From Rhineura floridana (Eukaryota; Chordata; Lepidosauria; Squamata; Rhineuridae): a DNA stretch of 64,000 bases. A program made the position numbers and the translations under genes. The stretch lies in contig NC_084482.1 in the NCBI RefSeq assembly GCF_030035675.1, positions 75,739,120-75,803,119 of the forward strand, in the 5' to 3' direction. Under the pieces are notes generated by a model. It searched no databases. It was not told the DNA's origin and saw only the letters and a list, made by a program, of their open reading frames with translations. Shown piece by piece: positions 43,430 through 55,800 of the stretch (positions are counted from its first letter, which is position 1; each line of letters opens with the position of its first letter).

Positions 43430-44398
43430 GGGTAGGTAGAAGAAGAGCCCTATTCCAAAAGATTAGAGAAATGAAAGGGAAATTTAAACCAAGAGTAGGG
43501 ATGTTGAATAATCAACACTATTTATCTATAAGCAGAACATAACATACGGAAAGCGGGATTGGACCAAGATGAAGGAGGTGTGAATATTGGAGGGAGAAAT
43601 ATCAATAATTTAAGATATGCAGACGATAGCATACTACTAGCAGAAACCAGTAATGATTTGAAACGAATGCTGATGAAAGTTAAAGAGGAAAGCACAAAAG
43701 CAGGACTACAGCTGAATGTCAAAAAGACTAAAGTAATGTCAACAGAAGATTTATGCAACTTTAAAGTTGACAATGAGGACACTGAACTTGTCAAGGATTA
43801 TCAATACCTCGGCAAAGTCATTAACCAAAATGGAGATAATAGTCAAGAAATCAGAAGATGGCTAGGACTGGAGAGGGCAGCTGTGAGAGAACTAGAAAAG
43901 GTCCTCAAATGCAAAGATGTATCACTGAACACTAGAGTCAGGATCATTCAGACCACATTATTCCCGATCTCTATGTATGGATGTGAAAGTTGGACAGTGA
44001 AAAAAGCGGATAAGAGAAAAATCAACTCATTTGAAATGTGGTGTTAGAGGAGAGCTTTGCGCATACCATGGACTGCGAAAAAGACACATAATTGGGTGTT
44101 AGAACAAATTAAACCAGAACTATCATTAGAAGCTAAAATGATGAAACTGAGGTTATCATACTTTGGACACATAATGAGAAGACATGATTCACTAGAAAAG
44201 ACAATTATGCTGGGAAGAACAGAAGGGAGTAGAGAAAGAGGAAGGCCAAACACGAGATGGATTGATTCCATAAAGGAAGCCACAGACCTGAACTTGCAAG
44301 ATCTGAACAAGGTGGTTCACGACAGATGCTATTGGAGATCACTGATTCATAGGGTTGCCGTAAGTCATAGTCGACTTGAAGGCACATAACAACAACAT
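43430..44398 (+). mobile_element. RTE/Bov-B LINE, internally deleted
   Basis: The first 90 bp encode RALFQKIREMKGKFKPRVGM, from the linker before reverse transcriptase. The next stretch already encodes GGRNINNLRYADDSILLAE, so the fingers and palm start are deleted between about 43520 and 43550. The frame at 43559-44047 runs on to ISMYGCESWTVKKADK, and the frame at 44057-44389 gives the C terminus. The 3' end ggttgccgtaagtcatagtc with acttgaaggcacataacaac is intact. YADD is preserved here but lost in the copy at 1286-5045. Confidence 0.93.
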
Positions 44399-44499
44399 TA
44401 GTCTCTCCACTGGCCTTTGTCTGGCTTCAGGGTGGATTGTACCCTAAGGCAGTTAAAATCTTTAATAAAAAAAAATAACTCTCCTTGAAGTGAGTATTA

Positions 44500-44890
44500 T
44501 TTATTTATTATTTGATTTACATTCCGCCCTTCCTCCCAGCAGCAGCCCAGGGCAGCAAACAAAGGCACTAAAAACAGTTTAAAACATAATAAAAACAGAC
44601 TTTAAAATACATTAAAACAAAACATCTTTAAAAACATTTTTTTAAAAGCTTTCAAAACATCCTTTTTTAAAAAAAGTTTGAAAACATTTCATTTTTTAAA
44701 AAAAGAAGGCTTAAAAACATATTAAAATGCAATTCCAACTCAGACGAGACTGGGATAAGGTCTCAACTTAAAAGGCTTGTTGAAGGAGGAAGGTCTCCTT
44801 CACCAAATAGGCACCAAAAAGATAACAGAGATGGCGCCTGTCTAATGTTTAAGGAGAGAGAATTCCACAGGGTAGGTGCCGCCGTACTAA
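44500..44890 (-). mobile_element. LINE 3' end (CR1/L2 group)
   Basis: On this strand it opens with ttatttatttattatttgat and ccgcccttcctcccagcagc. Then come an A-rich region and gcttgttgaaggaggaaggt with agagaattccacagggtagg, the complement of the FWNSL and LLLQQAF region of pol. 5'-truncated. Confidence 0.65.
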
Positions 44891-45303
44891 TAGTATAACC
44901 TTTATTGAATCAAGAGAGTCAAAACACAAATTATGGTCCTTGAAGTTAGTAGCTATTTCATAGCAGGAAAATTGCACTTTTGCTTGTTTCTCTGCTTAAT
45001 GCATCTGATCATGCTGTTATTTAATATCCTGTTAAAAGAAAGGGTAATAGCAAGTAAATGCATTAATGAAAAAGTGCTCTCTCTTTCTCATTCACAATTT
45101 GAAACCACACACACCCCGGCTGCACTTTTTAAAAAAAAAGTTTGTCGCCTTTTCTGATGAATGCTGTGAAATTTTAGCTCAAATGCATGCCTATGATTCT
45201 CAGTCGGTTGCCCCTTCCTAAGAGGTACAGAAATAACCTTAATTGAGATAACAATTTTTTACCTCTCCTAAACTTATTGCTCTGGCTGGTAGGTATAGGG
45301 ACC
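44891..45303. other. Intergenic, unassigned
   Basis: No gene or repeat end recognised. Confidence 0.4.
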
Positions 45304-45401
45304 TAAGGCTGCAATCCAATACACACTTACCTGGGAGTAAGTCCCATTGAGCCCAATTGAGCTTACTCCTGAGTAGACATATATTGGATTGCAGCCTCAG
45401 T
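45304..45401. mobile_element. Palindromic short element, family A, best-kept copy
   Basis: Starts aggctgcaatccaata and ends tattggattgcagcct: perfect 16-bp complementary ends around a centre with cctgggagtaagtcccattg. Confidence 0.8.
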
Positions 45402-46327
45402 AAGCTTTTAATGGTAGTTTTTAATGCACAAATAACTTTTCTGAGAGAAAGTCTATATTCTTTTCCCACTTTAAGAACAAAATCATTTATTTGTTTACCT
45501 CTTAGGCAAGGGCAACTGGAGCCTGTAATCTGTCATGTCGCTAACAAATTAATTTGCTTTACTCTTAAACTATTGCTCTGCCTACCAACCAAACAATATT
45601 GGTGTATGTCCAGTAATGAGCAAGTCTTACTTCAATGCTTGTTAGCATTTATATACTGTTTTAAATGTTTAAAAGGCCTCACATACACACAGCACTGCAA
45701 GGCAGGTCACTGTTAATATCCCAATATTGCAAGTGGAGGGAGACGGTTCACAACAGAGGCAATATTTGAATTGGCAGCATCTTGATTCACTGAGCTGAGT
45801 TTCCTAACCACTTTGCTATATATGTTCTGGATCCTTAGGCTACAATCCCATGCACACTAAACTTGAATAAGCTTCAGTGTGTAAGATCATAGATTTACAC
45901 TTTCAGGTAAAAGGAAGAGCTCAGTGTATTGGTATATGTAGAATATAGAGGTTGATAGCATTTCTGTTGCATGAAGATGCAAATTGCTGTCCTAGGCTGC
46001 CTTTGGAAGGAAGGGCAGGATATACATTTAATAAATACACAAATAAATGCATAAGTAAATAAATAGTGTTGAATCCATGTATTTCATAGTACAAGAGTAT
46101 GGATTCCCATGTATGTATGGAGTGTATGTGGAGCCTATTTCAAACCATACATGCTTAAGAATTATTATTTGGTGGGGGAGCCCCTTACATATCATCCAAA
46201 AGGAATAAATAAATGACAGGAAAAAGGGCACAGGTTTGCACAAACTTTACATATGCTAATTTATGTGTATAGCTGCAAATGTAGAAATAATTACGAGAAT
46301 TTAAATAGAAATGCAATACTTCTCACT

Positions 46328-46450
46328 ATAGTTGGGAAGACTGTGACCAGGTGACCTGTGTGCCTTGTTGCTCAGCCTTGTTGTCCAGCGGCCAACTGTT
46401 GATGGGAAACTTCAAGATCCTCAATGCTGCTCTCCCTTTTTAGGATTATT
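46328..46450 (-). repeat. Interspersed repeat, family C, inverted
   Basis: Carries caggtgacctgtgtgccttg and gggaaacttcaagatcc. The far end is lost. Confidence 0.5.
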
Positions 46451-46841
46451 TTATCTCAGTCTTATTTGTTCTGTGAAGATAATTCGTAAGAAACGTCTGC
46501 TTTGAATCCTTTCTTCTTCTTCTGGCAAGTCACTTCATCCTACTAAGTGTCCCCCATGTCTGAGATAAGAGAAGTGCTTCCTACAACACCTTCCAAATAA
46601 AAAGAAAGCTCGGGTGCTCATTGTTACCTTGCTCTCCTATCTGCTCAAACAGTAGCATCTTAGAGGCCCTGTGGTTTCACTTCCTATTGACTCAAAAGTT
46701 TTCAGCCCTCTTGGCTTTGTAGCAGACAGACTGCTGCTACTGCTCAGGGAGAGAACGCCAACGGCCAGCTCTCCTGCATCTGGGGGCCCTTCTGGTACTC
46801 ACTCTGCTGAGGTCCCTGGACTTTCCCCCCAAAATTCTGCC

Positions 46842-46857
46842 ATGACAACACCACTGG
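46842..46857 (+). CDS. Gene 2, exon 1: start codon
   Basis: ATG in the good context gccatga opens MTTPL and ends at donor gtgagt in phase 1. The frame stays open upstream to 46671 without another ATG, consistent with 5' leader. The short coding part makes this the least certain exon. Confidence 0.5.
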
Positions 46858-49800
46858 GTGAGTGAACGTTTATTTTCCATTATGAATTCCAAGAAATTGT
46901 TGCAGTGCTTGCTCCCTATTCCTTTGCGCAGGGTAAGTTTATTTATTACACAGGATTAAAGCAAAGAGTCTCACGGCACCTTATAAGATGACAAATAAAT
47001 GGTAACGTTATAACGTTTTTATATTGTGAACCAGAGGTCGTGAAGTACCATCATAGAAGTGATTTTTGTAAGCCGCTAAAGGACAAGGTATAAGCTTTTG
47101 TGGACTACATCAGATTCATGGAATGTTAGTTGCATATATATATATAGACAGTTTGGAAAGCAACAAACAGAACTTCACCCAAGCTTGCTCTGGATCCCTA
47201 TAAGGCTTCCGTTAATCACCTAAAAATATATGCACGTAATTGTGATTAACAAAACAGAGGTTTTTGTTGTATTACCAAAACGTTCTTCCGCCTTCATCAG
47301 CTGCTAACATACAAATGCTGTTTCCAAGGTGGCAGTTATAGAGCTTTGAGGATGGAATGCTCAGAGGGGCTTCATTTGCAGAAGCTAAGTAATACTGGTA
47401 CTGTCCTCCAGATTCAGGCCACGTGGTGCCAATGTGTCCAGAGAGTATATCCAAAAGTTCTCCCTTTTGGTCAATGCTGCTGGATCTGTTGGCATCTCTC
47501 TAAGCTGTTATAGAAAAGTCCAACAGGCTGTGATAGATAGATATATCAGTTTCTGTTCTCTAAAGTTTCTCATTTTCCAGTTTCCATTCTTAAATTTTGT
47601 TCTCCACATTTCTACAACAATCAGTGATTTTTTAAAAAAATCATAAAAATTCTTCAGCATTTTAATGCAAATTTCTCCTAATAAACATATTTTTGTATGC
47701 AATTTTGGCTAATATATACATTTCTGCAAGCCATTTTTCCTGATGTAATGGATTTTTGTATGTTATTTTCACTAATATATTTGTTCTTATGCACACTTAC
47801 CCTGAATATATACTTTTTTGTAAAATTGCTTGGGGAACTGCACTGTAAAATTCAGGCTGTTAACACATTAGTTGCCGGATAAAAGTGTTTCCATTATCCA
47901 CACTCAGAGGGGGAACGGGTTTATCTGCCGATCAGTTGCAATATCTCTTAGAAGTGATTTAAAAAGACAACACATGCACTCAAGTAACTCCCACCAGGTT
48001 TTACAGGAAAAAGGGGTGGGATTTGAGAAGCGTTGTTTCCCCCCGGTTTTTAGAAGAGAGATAGAGATGCACTGGAACTGGCAGAATAGTGAGTGTGCTT
48101 CTACCCTCAGATAACGATGGCTGTATTTTGGTTCTCCTATTGTTTCGGAAATTGCAGATGTGATAGATTTAGCTTTAATTGCAAACTGAATTAATTTCTC
48201 CCCCCCTCCCCTAGTTGCAGGGTCAGGTGTGGGTGGGGTTGTAAACAGTGAGATGATGAGATTAAATGCAGAAAAGTAAGATGGTGATTATTATGTTAAT
48301 ATAATTATCACCGTCTGCTTTTCTGCATTCCACTTCCTTCTGACCTCACTGTTCATAATTCACACACACACACAAAACTAAGTGCATCTATACCTCAGGA
48401 GTGACTTATGGGGTGGGGGATGATAGCAGTGGCACACTCATCAAGACAGGGATGGTGGAGAGTGAGATAGCAGTGAGGATGGGGGAGCTGGGGGTTGGTG
48501 ACATTAGATTGCAACAGCAGCTGAGTGTCAACGTACCCAGAATGAGGTTGCCGTACTGTCAGGCTTTTGAGGACCCCATGATGCTTTTGCTCATATGTGC
48601 AGCTTCTAGCTCTCTTCTCCCTGTCCCAGTGTTCTTCACCCTTGGGCCTCCAGAAGTTGTTGGACTACCACTCCCATCGCTCTCAGCCAGCTTAGCCGAT
48701 GGTTAGGAATGATGGGAGTTGGTTTAGGCATACCTGGTACATTACTTTGATGCAGTGGCCTCTTATGGTTGATGCAGTGGAATAATATGAGGGAGAGCCA
48801 TAATAGACTGATGGAAGAATATTCAATTAAAACTAAGATTAGAAATCCATTTTGGATAAGTAAGAAGGAAAGTAAATCTGTTTATAGAGGACGGACATAT
48901 TTAACAGATATCTGTCTGGAAATATAGGATTGCTACAAACAGTCAGAGCTTGGAAGATTACTTTTAAAAAGGAATAAATTACAATTACTGTTACATGGCC
49001 ACAAAGAGGGAAAGAATTACCATTATGATTACAATTGTTCTGAAAGGAATTGATTACTTTACCATTACTCAAAAGCAGAGCGTGGAAAAGTTACTTTTTT
49101 GAACTACAACTCCCATCAGCCCAATCCAGTGGCCATGCTTGCTGGGGCTGATGGCAGTTGTAGTTCAAAAAAGTAACTTTTCCAAGCTCTGCTCAAAAGT
49201 AATCACTACAATTATAGTTAAGCTACTTTTTTAAAAAAAGCTAGAATGCCTACAAGGTGCTGGCCTTGGCTGCTGCACACCTAAGTAGCCTAAAACAACA
49301 TTAAAAATAAACACATGCAGAGGTAGAATAATCCTTGTTATACATAATACAGCAGTGGTGGTCTCTCTTCTGATAAGAGAGGCAGGGAGGGAGACAGAGG
49401 CCACCACTCAGAGCTTTGTACATCAAATCAAGTACAACTAGGGTTGCCAGGTGTCCAGTTTTCACCCAGAGACTCCGGATTTTGGGGGTCCTCTCCTGGT
49501 GAGTCACCTTAATCTTGGGACTCTCAGTTTAACTTTAAAAAAAATAAGTTTCTAGGTAGTCTGGTTCACGAGATACACACCAAAATGTCACACACACCCC
49601 AGCAACTTCTGTTAAATCAGCTCGTAGCAGACTGCTCTATCCTTGCCCTTTCAGATTTGTAGCCTATAAGTGAAGTCAGGGTTGTGATTTGTTGACCTCC
49701 AGACAGTGCCTAGACCTCATTGGAATGCCAGAAAATGCTTGGTTTTTCCTGTTTATCTGAAAATCTCATAAATTGAGTAAGTATGTAGCTTTCAGTTTTT

Positions 49801-52800
49801 TTCTCTCTTGTGTGCAGCAGTCAAACCAGTTTAAAATTTCCTGGGCTGTTGAAGAGGGCAGCATTTTGAAAACCTTCCCAATATGAAGCTTTAATCCAAG
49901 ACTCACTTTTCTGGGAGTAAAGGTGCAATGCTAATCCCACTTACCTGGAGTAAACCCCATTGAATTCAGTAGGATTTACAGTAGGGGCCCACTCATATGG
50001 CGGGTTACGTTCCAGACCCCCGCTGTAAAGTGAAAACCGCTGGGACCTGGCTCCCAAAAAATAAGGGGTCTAAAAACCCCTGGGACCCCAGATGACTACA
50101 TCCTTGTATGTGGTGGGACTATAATAAAGCTCAGAGTAAATACCATGGTCTGAATGATCCTGACTTTAGTGTTCAATGATACATCTTTGCATTGGAGGAC
50201 CTTTTCTAGTTCTCTCATAGCTGCCCTCCCCAGTCCTAGCCGTCTTCTGATTTCTTGACTATGGTCTCCATTTTGGTTAATGACTATTGATAATCCTTGA
50301 CAAGTTCAATGTCCTCATTATCAACTTTAAAATTACATATCTCGTGTTGCATTTTGGATACTCTGTTCATGGGGTTTCATGGTAAGAGGTATTCAGAGGT
50401 GGTTTATCATTGCCTTCCTCTGAGTTTGGATACATCTTAATCTGGTGTCTCAGCCTTGACCATTCCGCCTTGGGTGACCCTGCTAGAAGTCTAGCCTCTT
50501 GGTCTAGGCTCCTGACGGCATTGCTCTCAGCTTCTTCAACACTCTCAAACTCCCTCACCACGTTAAGGTGTGTATCCTAAAGGGGGCTTACAAAATTATT
50601 AAGGAAGAAATGGAATGATGGGTACCAATTATAGCATATATTAAAATGGATTTAGCTATAAAGGATTTAGGATTAAATTATCTGCTGCTATGAATTATAA
50701 TAATAAAGTATGTGTATATGGGTATAATCTATATGTTATAAATTATTATTACAACTCAGTTGAAATACTATAATTACAAAATGGAATTATATTTTTCTTT
50801 GGGATGATTGATGGTTATGTAAAATGATGAATTAATTGGCATTAATTTATATGTATTTATATTGTTTAGTATTTATCTGTATTTTTGAATGATGTAGAAA
50901 TTTCCGTGTTTAATAAATATTTTTAAAAGGAATGATGGAAGTCCAACAACATCCGAGGAACCAATGTGGAAGAACATTGCCCTATTTCCTCACAATCTTT
51001 TCTTAATATCCCTCATCCTGTTCGTTTCCCTCCAGGTCCCAAATCATTGGGAGAAGAGGGACAGCATGCCATAGTAGGTAGGGAAAGATCAGAAAACCAG
51101 GACCTGCTGCCTTAAGATGGATGGCTAGTGTTTGCAGCAGAGCATGTGGCTAGAACGTCTGCTGAAAGGCTAAGAGATTTAGATATGCCAGCTGTCTGTC
51201 CAGTTATTTAAGTAATTCATGTATACCACGTGATAAGTGATACCCTCTCGGATTTATGACTTTAAGAACATAAGAGCCCTGCTGGATCAGGCCAATGGTC
51301 CATCTAGTGCAGCATCCTGTTCTCACAGTAGCCAACCAGATGCTGATTGGCAGCCCGCAAGCAGGAGCTGAGTGCAACAGAACTCTCCTCACTAGTGATT
51401 CCCACCAACCAGTATTCAGAGACATAGTGCTTCTGACAGTGGAGGCAGAACACAACCATTGTGGCTAGTAATTATTGCTAGCCTTTTCCTCCATGAATTT
51501 GTATTAAAGCCATTTTTAAAAGTTGGTGGCTATTGTTACCTCTTGTGGGAACAAATTCCATAGTTAAACTACTTGGACTGGGGATTATCTGCCATTAAAA
51601 ACAGGAACATCTGAAAATCAGTAATGCTAGTATGATCCTAGGGGTACTTTTTCTCACTAGTCCAGGCTCAGTAGCTTTCTTGTTGCTCTTCAGGTTGCAG
51701 TGCCATTGCTTTAGCAATAGAGATGTCATCTTCAAAAAATTTCAATTTCCTGAACATTTCCTCTTTTTTTCTTTGTGCCTGCAGGGGTGTACGTGCTTGC
51801 TCAGCCATCAGCACCTCCTCTTCCTCCCAAACCAGGTGAGTCGGTATGGTTGCTTTCTCCTTGTCTTCAAGCTCAGTCATGCTTCAGACTTAACAGGCTG
51901 ATGATGGTGTTCACAGTATGCAAAGAAGATGAGGCAAATGCTTCTTCCTAGCAATGCTGCAGATTTATGAGAGTTCTTTGCTCACCTACAGCTTTTCCAT
52001 AGTTTTTCTACCAGTGAAATGGAAATATCCATGATGCATATTCACGGTTCTTCAGCACTCTGATCCATCAATTGTATTTATTTTATTATATTTATATCGT
52101 TCTCCCAATGCGCTCAAGGTGGTGTGCCCAATCACTCCTCACCTCAGTTTTATCCCCATTAACAGCCCTGTGAGGTTAGGCTGAGAGGTAATGACTGACT
52201 CAAGGTCATCCAGTGAGGTTCGTGGCTGAGTGCGGATTTGAAACTTGGTCTCCTCATCCTTAGCTTGACCCTGTGTCGTGCCCGGGTTGGGACTCAAGAA
52301 CAGAATCACTTGATGAAAGCAAATCAGTTTTTATTAGAGTAATTTCCAGACATAGGCTTCTCCGCCTCATGAACTCTTAACATGAACCAAAACCTGCGAC
52401 ATGGAAGAGAGTTGATAGAACAGAGTATCAAACATTCCCTGTCCCTTATCAAGGGGGCTTTCAGGCATGAATCCTCTCGCTCCTCCTCAAACTGCCCACA
52501 TCTACTCCCCTTCCCTCCTCTTTTCTTTGGTGCCTTTTTAACTGTCTTCGGGTGCGGGGCGATGGGGGGGCGGCTACCTCCTCCCCTTCTGATTCGGAAA
52601 GGATGATAGGGAGTGGGGGGGGTTGGCCCAACACTTCAGGAGATTTCTCTCTACCCTTCTCTGCAGCCAAAGGGCCTTGGTCTCCCTCCTCCTCTGTCTG
52701 TAACTGCTTCACATTCCTAGGGTGGGAGTGCGTGGGAAACGAGTCTGTTGCCTGTTCAAGGTTTCCCCCCTCTATCTGGGAAGCCTCCTCCTCCCCTCCA

Positions 52801-55800
52801 GACGACTCAGCCCAACTGCCCCCCTCTCCTAGCTCATTCTCAGAAACATCAGAATCCCAACCATACATCCTGACACCCTGCAATCACTGCACCATGCTGT
52901 CATTCCATTAAAGGGTGTCAATCATCCAATGTGGAAGTTTTCATAGTGAGCCACGCTAACGGATCAGTCTGTACTTGTTTACCCTATACAAGTTTGGCCC
53001 ACTTCAGGTCCTGAATGACTACCGTGGATGTTATTTGAAACAAATATCTTTATTTTAGGTGAACTCAGCCATTACACTCCACTCAGGAGTAGTCTTGAGG
53101 TTGTCTTATTGCATCACCTTGGAACTGGACTTCGTTTCTATAAACATTCTAATCCCAAGTTAATAATCTTTTTACTTCTGGTTTGTTGCTGACACTGTTG
53201 TCGGCAGTCGGCAGAACCCTTTCTAAGCCTGTTGCAGTTTGCATTCCCAAAGAAGCAGTTTGCTGACCAAATATCCATAACTTGAAGCAATGAAGCAAGT
53301 CTCTGACACTGTGTCCCTTAGGTTGAAGAAAAGACTTGACTGTGCACTTTGTAAGTGACCACATTAAGACTGACTTTCTGCCATATGAATTTTACATATA
53401 ATCTGCTTATTTTGTGCTTTATTAATGCTTGGGTCATGTATTTTGCACTTTATTACAGTTTTGGGTATGTATTATGTGCTTTGCAAAAGAAACCCTGGAT
53501 TCCTAGTGCCTAAAAGCAGAATTACAATAATCCAGTGCTCTGGATTTTAAGCATACAATTCTTTTTCTATATTGCATGTCACAGTGAAATAGCCAAATTT
53601 TATTTGCAATCTTGTTTCTGTGTATTCTATTGCTGCTTTGAAACTTTATTTCTAGCTTGTACTTAGGGATGGGGGAGAAATTTGATTTGGCTTGCATTTT
53701 CATGCAAACTGACCTAATTCGTACTTCCAGAAACAATAAGTGAACTGAAACACAGCTATCCTTCAGTGTTCTCTCATCTCCTATTTTTCACTGCAGTTAA
53801 TCAGCCAAAAAAACCTGTTTAAAAATGCAGGTAGCAGTGAAAATAACATACAAAAATGTATTATATCACATGCAAAAATGTGTATCTTAGGCAAAATTCC
53901 ATAAAAAATGTGTATGCTAGGAGAAATGCACTCTAAAATGCTGATGAATTTTTCTCAGGACTTTTTTTTTAAAAAAATGGCAAACTGATGTGGAAATTTG
54001 GCAAAATGAACTTAAACTGGAAAAATGATGAACTGAGAGAAACCAAAATTGACACATTTATCCAGCCTTACTTTTACTTCAATTTCTTATGTTTCAGAGT
54101 GTACTTTTTGTATTTGTGTAATCACTAGGGGAACACGTTAGTTAAATTTGTATAAGAGAGCATGAGAAGAGCCCTGCTGGATCAGACCAAAGGCCTGTCT
54201 AGTCCAGCATCTCATAATGGCCAGTCAGATGCCCATAGAAAGCTCACAAACAAGATTTTCTATTTCTTTGGCAAAACCACATATACAGCACCTTGGAAGG
54301 GGCATGGAATGTCTTTCAAAAGGAAACACCTTTTCCACTACAATAAGCTAAGAGGAAAGGGCATAGCTTTGGCGTTCGGAAATTGTGGTGGCTTGATTGG
54401 CTGTAGAGACAGAGGGACTCCAGGAGGGGGCTGGCAGAGAGCCGGCTGCAAAAAAGGAATGGGGCTGTGTCCCGGAGGGTCCTCCAGGAAAACATACCTG
54501 ACCTGTAATGAGGAAGTCTTGGAACACATGCAGCAGAATCTGACATTGCAAGAAATCCTTGGGCAAACCTCTTTGATTCTGTGTGGGAGTCACTAGGAGC
54601 AGCAAAGAGTCTAGAGCTGGTCCTAGTCAGACTTTGCCTTTGAGACTGTGGACAACGTTGCATAGCAAGAAAACAGAATTGTATCCAAGGGCAAGCCTGA
54701 ACAGCTGGAGATAAATCAAAACCCAGCTAAGACTTACCCAATGGAGTCACTTCAGATTTGCCGTATGCTAATTTGACTTGGAAAGAGTCCGTACAAATTT
54801 CACAACAGCCTGGTTCCATTTTCAGAGGCGGAATAAACTTTTCTTCTTTTTTTAGATACACCCAGCAGTTTTGAGGACGATGATTATGATGATGCGGGTG
54901 TTGTGACTGCGATGGTTTCTGAAAGTCAGACAACACCGTCGGCTCCTAATGAAAAAAGAAACATGGACAATCAGAAAGGTGCAAAAAATCGCCACAATTC
55001 ACAGTCTCTTTTTTAGCATGCCTTGATGGTGGTAGTAGTTTGTGCTAAAGCAAAGCTGGTTTTGTTAACCACTGTAGCTGCAATGGTTATTATTGAGTCA
55101 TTCATGACAGCTTATCAGATTTAAGAACTAAACAGTCAGAATGCCTTGGGAGATTCTGTCTCAGCAAAAGAGTAACAGAGCAGGGATAGAGTACCTGTAG
55201 CCCCCCAGGTGTTGTTGGACTCCAGCTCTTATTGTGCCTGATCACTGGTCATGATAGCTGGGGCTGGTGGGAGTTGGAGTCCAACCAGTTTTGGAGGGAC
55301 ACGGGTTCTCCATCCTTGCCTTAGAAGCTCCATGGTAGCCATTCATTGAACTATCATCCGCACATGAATGTATCTGATCCCCTTTTAAAACCAACTAAGA
55401 TAGTGGGCATCACTACTACTTGTGGCAATGAATTCCACACATTAATCATGCATTATGTGAAATAGTTCTGTTCTTTCTTTCTGTCTTTCCTTTTACAAAT
55501 CCTGGATTACTTTAAACAAACACAGAATCAGAATGAAGTTATTCAGAGCTTTTGTATTATAGAAGTCCACTTCCTATGACTGTGTGACCATTGTATCGTG
55601 AACGTGATCCATTTTTCAGGAGTCTCTAAGTTTAGCTATTACTTTTCAGGACTCATTTTTGCCCTCCCCTTATTTCTGTCTTCTATATTAAACATCACAC
55701 AATTCTAATAATGTGGGGAAACTGAATAGCCAAATAGGGATATAGTTAATTCTAAATGGGACTGGACTTCTAGAACACTAGGTTATTTCACTCAACATAA

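Noticed and set aside
54162-54596. 144-codon open frame
   Set aside because: Its start lies in a CR1-like 3' end and the rest shows no motif or splice context.
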